DNA from: Pseudomonadota bacterium
GTDB lineage: Bacteria; Pseudomonadota; Alphaproteobacteria; Rhizobiales; Beijerinckiaceae
Direction of reading: 5' to 3'
Length of the DNA: 12,309 nucleotides
NCBI GenBank assembly: GCA_023450615.1
Contig: JAEXGT010000007.1
Coordinates: 1-12,309, forward strand
Shown: positions 1 through 6,775 of the stretch, piece by piece
How positions within the stretch are numbered: position 1 is the first letter of the stretch
Layout of the letters: each line of letters begins with the position of its first letter
The notes under the pieces: generated by a model
Seen by the model: only the letters and a program-made list of their open reading frames with translations
The model's database searches: none
Told to the model about the DNA's origin: nothing
Made by a program: the position numbers and the translations under genes

Positions 1-2
1 CA

Positions 3-140
3 AATAATGAAAAGGATGAAAACTGTATTATTTTGGCTATCCGCATCACAAGAGCCACAGTAATTAAGGACCATGGTGCTGTTCGTTACAATATGGATTT
101 TGTAAATAAAGTAGAAACGGAAGAAGGAAAAATTAAATAA
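3..140 (+). CDS. 3' end of an unidentified gene (partial)
   Basis: The frame beginning at base 3 is open from the window edge and ends at the TAA at 138-140, giving the last 45 residues of a protein whose start lies outside. The tail is charged and hydrophilic, with a short hydrophobic strand (CIILAIRI) and a Lys/Glu-rich end (VETEEGKIK). I do not recognise a family. The gene faces the - strand gene at 261-857, and the hairpin at 187-232 sits between the two. The other two + frames are closed by stops within the first 63 bases, which supports this frame. Nothing can be said about function. Confidence 0.55.
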   Translation, partial: NNEKDENCIILAIRITRATVIKDHGAVRYNMDFVNKVETEEGKIK

Positions 141-186
141 TCTATTTCAAGATAAGAATTAACGAAACATCCCAGCCGGGCATATA

Positions 187-232
187 AATTGCACCTCCGA
201 TAATTTAATGACAAATTATCAGAGGTGCAATT
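187..232. terminator. Convergent hairpin, probable bidirectional terminator
   Basis: A 20-bp stem (187-206 with 213-232) with a single mismatch (198/221) encloses a 6-base loop. On the - strand the mismatch becomes a G-U pair, so the stem is complete there. It lies between two converging genes, 46 bases after the + strand stop and 28 bases beyond the end of the - strand gene. There is no long T run on either side, so termination efficiency is uncertain. Confidence 0.6.
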
Positions 233-260
233 CATTACAGCATAGGGATGTTTAACTTAT

Positions 261-857
261 TTATATTACTTTCACGCGATATGCAGGACTTTGTGGTGGA
301 ATACTCCTGGTTTGAAAAGCTGCATGTTCCACAATTACCATCTGCCCAGGCTTAACTTGCCCAAGTGGAATTCTGTTTCCATTTCTTCCAATTATAATTG
401 TATCCTCGGAAATGATAAAACTTATTTGCTCAGAAAGGTCAAAGGGGTTTCCTGTCGTAAGAATACCATTTACCGCGTCGTTGCTTACCACACGATCTGT
501 TGTAACCATAGTGTCAGATTCGCCTCTTAAAACGATTATACTATAGGCGCTTGACTGAGGGGGAATACTACTTGTTACAGCAGCTGAGAATTCAGCATTT
601 ACACGCATTCCAACATCCAAATTGCAAAGGCTTAGGGATTCTCCATATTGACTTATGATTATGGTATATTGACTTACATTTAATCTTATTTGCTCGTTTT
701 GATTTCTGATATTTCTACGAGGTATAGTATAGGAAATCAATATATAACCGGATTCGCAAGTATTAATATTAACCTCTTCGATTACAGCATTTTCTACTCT
801 TATAGTATTTCTGCCGGGTTGTATAAAATCTTGAAAAGGAGTTCCCAAATAATCCAT
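261..857 (-). CDS. Hypothetical beta-rich protein with two internal repeats
   Basis: A 198-residue protein with no signal peptide, no membrane segment and no family I can name. It is made of two similar halves. Each half has a strand like YTIIIS or DTIIIG, then a short G/N turn, a segment ending L-x-V-G-M or V-K-P-G-Q-M, and finally the near-identical motif SIPPQSxAY followed by a hydrophobic strand. The motif occurs at about residues 96-104 and again at the C-terminus. The pattern suggests a duplicated small beta-barrel or sandwich domain, possibly for binding or the cell surface; this is inference. The start at 857 is supported by AAGAGG seven bases upstream. It appears monocistronic, with a possible TATAAT box at 894-899 and a hairpin beyond its stop. 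It has no visible link to the sugar-acid cluster. Confidence 0.75.
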   Translation of the reverse strand: MDYLGTPFQDFIQPGRNTIRVENAVIEEVNINTCESGYILISYTIPRRNIRNQNEQIRLNVSQYTIIISQYGESLSLCNLDVGMRVNAEFSAAVTSSIPPQSSAYSIIVLRGESDTMVTTDRVVSNDAVNGILTTGNPFDLSEQISFIISEDTIIIGRNGNRIPLGQVKPGQMVIVEHAAFQTRSIPPQSPAYRVKVI

Positions 858-893
858 TTAAAGGCCTCTTCAATTTCTAATTGATATAATTAC

Positions 894-899
894 ATTATA
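894..899 (-). promoter_or_regulatory. Candidate -10 box for the 261-857 gene
   Basis: A perfect TATAAT on the - strand lies about 37 bases upstream of the ATG, which would give a leader of about 30 bases. The region 17 bases further upstream (CGGAAC) is a poor -35 match, so this is only a candidate. Confidence 0.3.
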
Positions 900-962
900 T
901 GTCTAAATCTATATAAGTTCCGTTAATATATTACTTCTTAAAAATAACGATAATGGTCAAAT

Positions 963-1015
963 AACCCTGTAACATCTTTATTGTATATTATTTCTGCAAC
1001 AGACGCCACAGGGTT
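963..1015 (-). terminator. Weak inverted repeat over the regulator stop codon
   Basis: Two 8-base arms, AACCCTGT at 963-970 and ACAGGGTT at 1008-1015, can pair across 37 bases that include the end of the regulator gene. There is no T run directly after the hairpin. It could be a weak terminator or stabilising 3' structure, or a chance match. Confidence 0.2.
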
Positions 1016-2763
1016 GTCCGGCTGATGCCCAAGCGTTTGGCTGCTGCGCTATGATTTCCCTCAGTTTCACCTACCACCCGAACAGCGATGTCCTGGCTGA
1101 TCTCGGCAAGGGTACGGTTCAGATCCAGAGGTGTGGCGGAATTTTCCTTTTGGGAGGAGAAAGCACCAATATGCCGCTCCTTACGCAATACCTGACGGAC
1201 ATTTTCGGCGGTGATGATTTGGCTGGTACCCATTACCGCAAGCTCTTCAATAACCCGGCGGAACTGGGTGTAATTATGGGGCCAGTTATATCTTTGCAGA
1301 AGAGACAGTGCTTCCGGATCGGCACCTAAAATCTGTCTCGGCATATTGACGTTCATATGGCTCAGACAGAGATTCATCAGAGTGGGAATCTGATGAGTGA
1401 GCTGGCGTAACGGAGGCAGATACAAGGAAAGACAGGAAAGCTTTTCCCGGAAAAGAGCACCTACTTTAGAGATATATTCGTCATTCTGGCATACACAGGA
1501 AATCATTACCCTGTTTCGCTGGCACACCTCCATCTCCGTCAGCACAGCGATTAGCTGATACTGCCGTTCCAGAGATAAGACATCCACATTTGCAAAGTAC
1601 AGGGTGCTGCCCTCATCTGCCAAGGGGGAGTTGTGATGCTCCATAAGAAATGCCCAGCTACGTTCGTTCAGCAGACTGCAGTTGATGGACACTAAGGGAT
1701 TGTTCCGCAGCTGGCCTTTTATATAAAGCATGCTTACGATGGACTCTTTCCCTGTACCATCCTCGCCGGTGAAGATAACAGGGGCGGTACTTTGGCTGAT
1801 TTGGTCAATTTCCTGCTGAAAATCCTGTAAATTCCCTACAAAGCTGAAAATACTGTTATAGTAAGCTGCTTCTGCCTCGGCACGGTCGGAGAAACTGATA
1901 CCAATCTGGTGTGAGGATACCGGTAATTTTCTTTCATCAAAGAAGAAGGCGGTATAGCGCAGAGCACCGTTAGCAATATGCCGAACTCGAATGGAATAGC
2001 GCATGCCTTTAAGAGAACGGCTGATTCGCTGATCCTCCCCCTGGGTTTGGGAGAGTTCCTGGCGCAGCAATTCCAGTAATTCAGGTCTAAGATCTTCCAG
2101 TGTGGACAGGAAAAGATTTCCCTGACTGTCAAAGACAATAGTCTGTCCAATCTGTCCCCTTATAAGCTCACGAAAAAACAAGTTTTCATCCCGCAGGTAT
2201 TGTTGGCTGTTACACAGCAGCAATACCTGATAAAAGGCATTTCGGATACTGTCAGTTCCGGAGGTTATGAGGAAGGAATTGATTCCCAAACGCTGGGCTG
2301 CGGTATTTACAATAACATCGCTGAGAATGGTCTCGCACTGTTTATCCTGAAGGCTTCGCAGGGTCGGCTCAACCGCCTCAATAGAATTAACTGTATGGAT
2401 ATCAATATCGCATTCCAGCAATTCACACAAGGGTTGCACATGGTTCCTGATATCGGCGAAGGAAATCATGGTAATTTTATTTTTCAGCCCACCTGCCAGT
2501 TTGATGGCACAGAGGATATCATACATGGAAATTTCAATCTCAATAACAGGAATGGTAAGCTGCTGCCGCAGCATCTGCGCGGTAGCACCACGGGATATTA
2601 CCGCATCGTAATCTCCGTGAAAGTTATTTTGAGCGATGATAAGACCCTGCTCCATATCCCCCACATAGACTGTCAAATCAATCTGAGGAAATTCCTTCGC
2701 CAGATTCAGCATCTGAATTTTCATTCCCTCATAAGGCGCAATACCCAAAACACGATAATTCAT
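988..2763 (-). CDS. PrpR-type transcriptional regulator with degenerate AAA+ domain
   Basis: A 591-residue regulator divergent from the catabolic genes. Residues ~3-180 form a PrpR_N sensor domain (motif SRGATAQMLRQ at 57-67, then IPVIEIEISMYDIL), which in this family binds small organic acids. Residues ~205-295 look PAS-like (FDSQGN). An AAA+ module follows: Walker A GEDGTGKE at 333-340, an arginine-finger-like LFREKL (437-442) and PPLRQ, and NWPHNYTQFRRVIEEL near 493-508. A Fis-type helix-turn-helix ends the protein (~567-590). Key features of sigma-54 activators are missing: no GAFTGA loop, a shortened stretch between residues 360 and 386, and LYFANV in place of the Walker B LFLDE. It is therefore unlikely to activate sigma-54 polymerase. 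The start at 2763 has GAGGTG six bases upstream and lies just after a good promoter. A longer reading from 2850 would begin upstream of that promoter. It probably senses the cluster's substrate or an intermediate. Confidence 0.88.
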   Translation of the reverse strand: MNYRVLGIAPYEGMKIQMLNLAKEFPQIDLTVYVGDMEQGLIIAQNNFHGDYDAVISRGATAQMLRQQLTIPVIEIEISMYDILCAIKLAGGLKNKITMISFADIRNHVQPLCELLECDIDIHTVNSIEAVEPTLRSLQDKQCETILSDVIVNTAAQRLGINSFLITSGTDSIRNAFYQVLLLCNSQQYLRDENLFFRELIRGQIGQTIVFDSQGNLFLSTLEDLRPELLELLRQELSQTQGEDQRISRSLKGMRYSIRVRHIANGALRYTAFFFDERKLPVSSHQIGISFSDRAEAEAAYYNSIFSFVGNLQDFQQEIDQISQSTAPVIFTGEDGTGKESIVSMLYIKGQLRNNPLVSINCSLLNERSWAFLMEHHNSPLADEGSTLYFANVDVLSLERQYQLIAVLTEMEVCQRNRVMISCVCQNDEYISKVGALFREKLSCLSLYLPPLRQLTHQIPTLMNLCLSHMNVNMPRQILGADPEALSLLQRYNWPHNYTQFRRVIEELAVMGTSQIITAENVRQVLRKERHIGAFSSQKENSATPLDLNRTLAEISQDIAVRVVGETEGNHSAAAKRLGISRTTLWRLLQK

Positions 2764-2782
2764 CTTAAACACCTCAATGTAT

Positions 2783-2799
2783 TGTTTCATATTTGAACA
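2783..2799. promoter_or_regulatory. Operator 1, overlapping the regulator's transcription start
   Basis: TGTTTCATATTTGAACA is an imperfect inverted repeat sharing TGTTTCA...GAACA with operator 2 exactly 60 bases away. On the - strand it begins two bases after the -10 box of the regulator promoter and covers the likely start point. This position fits negative autoregulation. That the adjacent regulator binds it is inference. Confidence 0.6.
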
Positions 2800-2800
2800 T

Positions 2801-2829
2801 ATTATAACAAATGCACAAAAAATAAGCAA
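2801..2829 (-). promoter_or_regulatory. Sigma-A-type promoter of the PrpR-like regulator
   Basis: On the - strand, TTGCTT (2829-2824) is separated by 17 bases from a perfect TATAAT (2806-2801) that is preceded by TGT, an extended -10 element. Transcription would begin near 2795, giving a leader of about 30 bases to the ATG at 2763. This agrees with the chosen start codon. Confidence 0.6.
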
Positions 2830-2842
2830 TAAATTTTTTGAA

Positions 2843-2859
2843 TGTTTCAAATATGAACA
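2843..2859. promoter_or_regulatory. Operator 2, between the divergent promoters
   Basis: TGTTTCAAATATGAACA matches operator 1 at 14 of 17 positions. Its centre lies about 61 bases upstream of the predicted start for the kinase operon, a classic position for an activator contacting sigma-A polymerase. It is also upstream of the regulator's -35 box. Confidence 0.6.
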
Positions 2860-2878
2860 TTAAAAAGAAGAAATAAAC

Positions 2879-2906
2879 TTGACGGAAAAGGTGAAATTTA
2901 TATAAA
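2879..2906 (+). promoter_or_regulatory. Predicted sigma-A promoter of the catabolic operon
   Basis: TTGACG (2879-2884) is followed by a 16-base spacer and TATAAA (2901-2906), predicting a start near 2913 and a leader of about 100 bases. I found no TGGCAC-N5-TTGC sigma-54 element between 2860 and 3013, in keeping with a regulator that lacks GAFTGA. Confidence 0.5.
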
Positions 2907-2981
2907 ATGAATATAAACTTAAACCAAAAAGGATTAGTATTTTGTATTATGTACAAAAGAATGAGTATAGTCCTTTGGAAC

Positions 2982-2998
2982 TGTTTCAAAATGAAACA
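2982..2998. promoter_or_regulatory. Operator 3, perfect inverted repeat in the kinase leader
   Basis: TGTTTCAAAATGAAACA has perfect 7-base arms around AAA and matches the left arm of operators 1 and 2 exactly. It lies about 70-86 bases into the predicted leader, three bases before the AGGAG ribosome binding site of the kinase. It could be a downstream operator (roadblock or looping with operator 2), or a small RNA hairpin affecting translation. Confidence 0.55.
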
Positions 2999-3013
2999 AC
3001 AGGAGATCGATAT

Positions 3014-4276
3014 ATGGTAAAGCTTCTAATCATTGCTGATGACTTCACGGGAGCACTTGACACCGGAGTGCAGTTTGCAGCCAGGGGGGCTGCAACCATC
3101 GTGGTCACAGACCTGAACTATGATTTCCGATCAGCTGAAAAAAGGGTGGAAGTTTTAGTAATGGTAGCAGAAACAAGACATCTGCAGCCACAGGAGGCCT
3201 ATGAGATTGTGTACAGTACAGTGCATAGAGCATTTCAAGCAGGAATCGCTTACATTTATAAAAAGACAGACTCCGCACTGCGTGGAAATATTGGCAGTGA
3301 ATTAACAGCTCTGATGGACGGGACAGGTGTGGATACCATTCCTTTTCTCCCTGCCTTTCCCAAACTTGGCAGGGTAACCAGGGAGGGAGTTCACTATGTC
3401 GATGGTGTGCCGGTGGCTCAGAGTATTTTTGGCCAGGATCCTTTCGAACCGATTCTTAACTCCTCTGTGGAGGATATCCTCAGGCAGCAAACGAAGGTGC
3501 CCGTGTTGATGCATCCACGAAAGGAAAGTTATAAGATTTCCGATCCCGGCATCCAGGTATTTGATGCTGAAACAGATGCAGATCTGAAACACATCGCCAG
3601 AGAACTGGGTGCAGAGCAGCTGCGATTCAGTGCAGGATGTGCAGGTTTTGCGGCGGTGCTGGCAGATATGCTGAATTTGAAGGAGACAGCCACAGAATTA
3701 CCAAAGCTTGAGGAGACACTGTTTATAGCTTGCGGCAGTGTTAATCCGGTAACTATCCGCCAGATGAAGCGGGCACAGGAACAGGGGTTTCCACATGTAA
3801 ATTTGAACCCGGTTCAAAAACTGGAACAGAACTGGGGGGATAGTAAGCCGGCGGGCCAATGTGTCCGCTGGTGGCTGGCTGAGGCATCTGGGAAAAAACG
3901 CTTTATACTGGATGTTAATGACCCCCAGGGGTGCGGGGATACGGATATCTACGCACGGGAACACAACTTGACAATGGAACAGCTTCGGGTGCAAATATCT
4001 AAAAACCTGGCAGCGTTGATTAAGAGAATGCTTGATAATGGTCTGAAGGCTACGCTTTTGTGTACTGGCGGCGACACGCTGATGGCGTTAATGCAAGCAG
4101 TAGACGTTTCAGAGCTGACTCCAATTTACGAAATAACAGCAGGAGTTGTGTTAACAAACTTTGTTTACAAAGAAAAGACATATTATATCATTTCTAAATC
4201 CGGTGGTTTTGGAGAGGAAGATCTGTTTCTGAAAATATCAGAAATTATTTCTGAAACCAGCAAAAATATTAACTGA
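3014..4276 (+). CDS. DUF1537-family four-carbon acid sugar kinase
   Basis: A 420-residue member of the DUF1537 family, whose characterised members (OtnK, DtnK) use ATP to phosphorylate threonate or erythronate at O4 in the cytoplasm. The N-terminal substrate domain shows IADDFTGALDTGVQFA (7-22), KKTDSALRGNIGSE (83-96) and PAFPKLGRVT (113-122). The C-terminal nucleotide domain shows CGSVNPVTIRQ (240-250), TGGDTLMALM (351-360) and SKSGGFGEEDLF (394-405). The length is normal for the family. I chose ATG 3014 because AGGAG lies eight bases upstream and the family begins at MxKLLIIADD. An in-frame TTG at 2942 would add 24 atypical residues. It is first in the operon and shares it with PdxA2, the usual partner enzyme. 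Which stereoisomer it uses cannot be read from sequence. Confidence 0.92.
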   Translation: MVKLLIIADDFTGALDTGVQFAARGAATIVVTDLNYDFRSAEKRVEVLVMVAETRHLQPQEAYEIVYSTVHRAFQAGIAYIYKKTDSALRGNIGSELTALMDGTGVDTIPFLPAFPKLGRVTREGVHYVDGVPVAQSIFGQDPFEPILNSSVEDILRQQTKVPVLMHPRKESYKISDPGIQVFDAETDADLKHIARELGAEQLRFSAGCAGFAAVLADMLNLKETATELPKLEETLFIACGSVNPVTIRQMKRAQEQGFPHVNLNPVQKLEQNWGDSKPAGQCVRWWLAEASGKKRFILDVNDPQGCGDTDIYAREHNLTMEQLRVQISKNLAALIKRMLDNGLKATLLCTGGDTLMALMQAVDVSELTPIYEITAGVVLTNFVYKEKTYYIISKSGGFGEEDLFLKISEIISETSKNIN

Positions 4277-4315
4277 GAGTTGTTGTTAAGAAAACACTTT
4301 CACACCGAGGTCTGT

Positions 4316-4350
4316 GTTCTGAGAAGGAATGCAGGCACTCATCTCAGAAT
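4316..4350 (+). promoter_or_regulatory. Hairpin just upstream of the sialidase-fold gene RBS
   Basis: A 9-bp stem (4316-4324 with 4342-4350, outer pair G-U) surrounds a 17-base loop and ends two bases before the TGGAGG ribosome binding site at 4352-4357. It is not followed by T residues, so it is more likely an mRNA stability or processing element than a terminator. Confidence 0.3.
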
Positions 4351-4363
4351 ATGGAGGTAAATT

Positions 4364-5527
4364 ATGAATTATCCTGCTCTTCCTGGTTTGACTTTAGACG
4401 GTCGTCTCTATTGTAACGAAGAAATGGGTACTGTGGAGGCCATGATACCTCCCGGTCCTTTCGCTACCTGCCATTCTCCTGCTATGCTGGAGCTGCCAAA
4501 CGGTGACAAGCTGTGCTGTTGGTTTGCAGGTACTTATGAAGGGGAAGCCGATGTGCATATCGTGTGTGCACGCCTTCCAAAGGGGGCTGACAGGTGGACG
4601 GAGCCGGTCTCCGTTTCCGGTGACCCAAAGCGCAGTGAGCAAAATCCATCCTTATTTTACGGACCGGATGGTACTGTCTGGTGTATGTACACCGCACAAT
4701 TGGACCGCGTTGCGGGCAAAGACAATATGCAGTTCACCTCCCAGATCAGATGCCAAAAGAGCTTTGATGGGGGACTTACCTGGGGGAAGTATGAAACCGT
4801 CTTCCCAAGGGAAGGCAGCTTCTGCCGCCAGCCTATTCAGATTTTGAGAAATGGCCGATGGATTTTCGGCAACTGGCTGTGCACCGATTCTTTAGAAGGT
4901 CTGTCCGGTGATCCCAGCGTATTCCAGCTTTCGGATGACCAGGGGAAATCCTGGCGTATGGTTGAAATGCCCAATAGCCGCGGCCGTGTCCATCCTACTG
5001 TTGTGGAGCTGGATAACGGGCACCTTGTTGCTTTCATGCGCAGCCGTGAGGCTGATAATGTCTACCGCAGCGAATCTCTGGACTGGGGCGAAACCTGGTC
5101 AGAGCCGAAACCTACCCCTTTGCCGAATAATAACTCCTCTATCAGTGCTATACGCACCAAAAACGGACTGGTTGCTGTGGCGTATAACCCCACAAGCACG
5201 CCGGCTCCCGTTCCCGGCAAAGCCGCATGGCCGGGACTGCGTTGTCCTGTTGCTGTGGCACTATCAGAAGACGGCGGCCTTACCTTTCCGTTAATTCGTT
5301 TTATGGAACGCGGTGAGGGATATATGGGGGAGGAGAACAAAACAAACAACAAACAGTATGAGTACCCTTACCTGATGCAGAGTTCCGATGGCAGACTGCA
5401 TCTGACCTATGCAGCCTACACCCGTAAGTGTATCAAATATGTCAGTTTCACTGAAGAGGACGTTATCGGTGCAAAGCGGGAGTACGTCGGCCTATATAAC
5501 CCTACTTCCGGGGAGGGCACGAAATAA
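4364..5527 (+). CDS. Cytoplasmic sialidase-fold (BNR repeat) enzyme
   Basis: A 387-residue six-bladed beta-propeller protein of the BNR_2/predicted neuraminidase type. Four Asp-box motifs are visible: SFDGGLTW (133-140), SDDQGKSW (190-197), SLDWGETW (238-245) and the weaker SEDGGLTF (301-308). The C-terminal signature YPYLMQSSDGRLHLTYA (335-350), followed by KCIKYVSF, is typical of this subgroup. There is no signal peptide or anchor, so it should act inside the cell, unlike secreted sialidases. I do not see the FRIP motif of classical GH33 sialidases. It may be a glycoside hydrolase or lyase acting on an imported acidic saccharide or conjugate. Cleavage of true sialic acids is not supported, since no NanE, NanK or NagA/NagB gene is nearby. 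TGGAGG lies six bases before the ATG. It follows the kinase after 87 bases and precedes the dehydrogenase by 51. Confidence 0.85.
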   Translation: MNYPALPGLTLDGRLYCNEEMGTVEAMIPPGPFATCHSPAMLELPNGDKLCCWFAGTYEGEADVHIVCARLPKGADRWTEPVSVSGDPKRSEQNPSLFYGPDGTVWCMYTAQLDRVAGKDNMQFTSQIRCQKSFDGGLTWGKYETVFPREGSFCRQPIQILRNGRWIFGNWLCTDSLEGLSGDPSVFQLSDDQGKSWRMVEMPNSRGRVHPTVVELDNGHLVAFMRSREADNVYRSESLDWGETWSEPKPTPLPNNNSSISAIRTKNGLVAVAYNPTSTPAPVPGKAAWPGLRCPVAVALSEDGGLTFPLIRFMERGEGYMGEENKTNNKQYEYPYLMQSSDGRLHLTYAAYTRKCIKYVSFTEEDVIGAKREYVGLYNPTSGEGTK

Positions 5528-5578
5528 GCACCTTTCCAGGAAGGTTTACCAGATTATTGCCAGAAGGAGCGAAAACAG

Positions 5579-6742
5579 ATGCAGACTATATACAATTTAA
5601 AAATGCCCCATGCTGTCTATGGCGGGGAAAACTCAATAGACAATATTGTTACCATCTTAAAGACAAATCAAGTGAAGCGTGCGGCTATTTTTACCGACAA
5701 GGGAATACTTGCCTCTGGCTTGTTTGCTTTGCCGGAAGCAGCAGTAAAAGCTGCGGGAGCCGATTATTATGTGCTGGATGAGATTCCGCCGGAACCCTCC
5801 TACACCGCGGTGCAGACTATTGTTGACAGGTTCAAAGCAAGCGGTGCTGATATGATTATTGCCTGCGGCGGCGGAAGTGTGTTGGATGCTGCCAAGCTTG
5901 CCAGCGTACTTGTAACGGAGGAATACGGTGTAAAGGAACTGCTGGAGGACCCGGGGCGTGCCAAAAAATGTGTTCCTACTCTTCTGATTCCCACCACTGC
6001 CGGAACCGGTGCGGAGGTAACTCCAAATGCCATTGTCGCAGTTCCGGAAAAAGAGCTGAAAGTTGGCATAGTAAATGAAAATATGATTGCCGATTATGTA
6101 ATTTTAGATGCCCGTATGATTAAAAACCTGCCCAGACAGATAGCTGCCGCAACCGGTGTGGATGCACTGGCTCATGCGATAGAGTGTTATACCAGCAAAA
6201 AGGCTAATCCCTTTTCGGACACCTTTGCAATGGAAGCCCTTGATCTGATCTTGAACAATATTATCCCCGCCTGTGATGACCCTGAGGCCATGGAAGCCAA
6301 GAACAAGATGCAGATTGCCGCATTTTATGCTGGAATTGCCATCACAGCCTCCGGTACCACAGCCGTTCACGCCCTTAGTTATCCTTTGGGGGGAAAGTAT
6401 CACATTGCCCATGGGGTTTCCAATGCAATACTACTGGCACCGGTTATGCGCTTCAATGCACCTGTCTGCCAGGAACGATTGGCTATGGCCTATGACCGCT
6501 GCTGCCATGACACCGAAAATATCTGCCAGACAACCAAGGAAAAGGCAGAATGGATGATTGAGCAGCTTGAGAGAATCGTATGTCATTTGGAGATTCCGAC
6601 CAGCTTAAAGGAATTCGGTGTTCCGCAGGAGGATTTAGAGGGCCTGGTAGAGGCCGGTATGCAGGTGCAGCGCTTACTGGTAAATAATATGCGCCTTGTA
6701 ACTGCTGAAGATGCAAGAAATTTATACTTAGAAATCCTGTAA
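5579..6742 (+). CDS. Iron-containing alcohol dehydrogenase family protein
   Basis: A 387-residue group III (iron-dependent) alcohol dehydrogenase. Visible are the NAD(P)-binding motif CGGGSVLDAAK (96-106), the family signature TTAGTGAEVTPNAIV (139-153), and the metal ligands expected from FucO: Asp195 and His199 in GVDALAHAIE, His264 in TTAVHALSYPLGG, and His278 in HIAHGVSNA. All four are present, so it is probably active. Members interconvert alcohols and aldehydes, or hydroxy acids and oxo acids, with NAD(H) or NADP(H). In this operon it may reduce the aldehyde released by the DapA-like aldolase, or oxidise a hydroxyl group to supply the aldolase substrate. AAGGAG lies nine bases before the start. 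The gap to the next gene is 33 bases, so co-transcription is likely. The exact substrate is unknown. Confidence 0.9.
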   Translation: MQTIYNLKMPHAVYGGENSIDNIVTILKTNQVKRAAIFTDKGILASGLFALPEAAVKAAGADYYVLDEIPPEPSYTAVQTIVDRFKASGADMIIACGGGSVLDAAKLASVLVTEEYGVKELLEDPGRAKKCVPTLLIPTTAGTGAEVTPNAIVAVPEKELKVGIVNENMIADYVILDARMIKNLPRQIAAATGVDALAHAIECYTSKKANPFSDTFAMEALDLILNNIIPACDDPEAMEAKNKMQIAAFYAGIAITASGTTAVHALSYPLGGKYHIAHGVSNAILLAPVMRFNAPVCQERLAMAYDRCCHDTENICQTTKEKAEWMIEQLERIVCHLEIPTSLKEFGVPQEDLEGLVEAGMQVQRLLVNNMRLVTAEDARNLYLEIL

Positions 6743-6775
6743 ATTAAAATAGAAATAAAAAGGAGAGAGTTACTT

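Noticed and set aside
2764..2850. Longer N-terminus for the PrpR-like regulator starting at 2850
   Set aside because: It would begin upstream of a good promoter (TTGCTT-17-TATAAT) and across operators, has no ribosome binding site, and adds residues outside the PrpR_N family. ATG 2763 has GAGGTG at a proper distance.
2942..3013. TTG start adding 24 residues to the DUF1537 kinase
   Set aside because: An AGGA does lie nearby, but the family starts at MxKLLIIADD, and ATG 3014 has AGGAG eight bases upstream.
2860..3013. Sigma-54 promoter for the catabolic operon
   Set aside because: No TGG-N9-TGC type element was found, and the regulator lacks GAFTGA. A sigma-A promoter is visible instead.
5530..5545. 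Small hairpin between the sialidase-fold and dehydrogenase genes
   Set aside because: It has only six pairs and no T run, too weak to call a terminator or attenuator.
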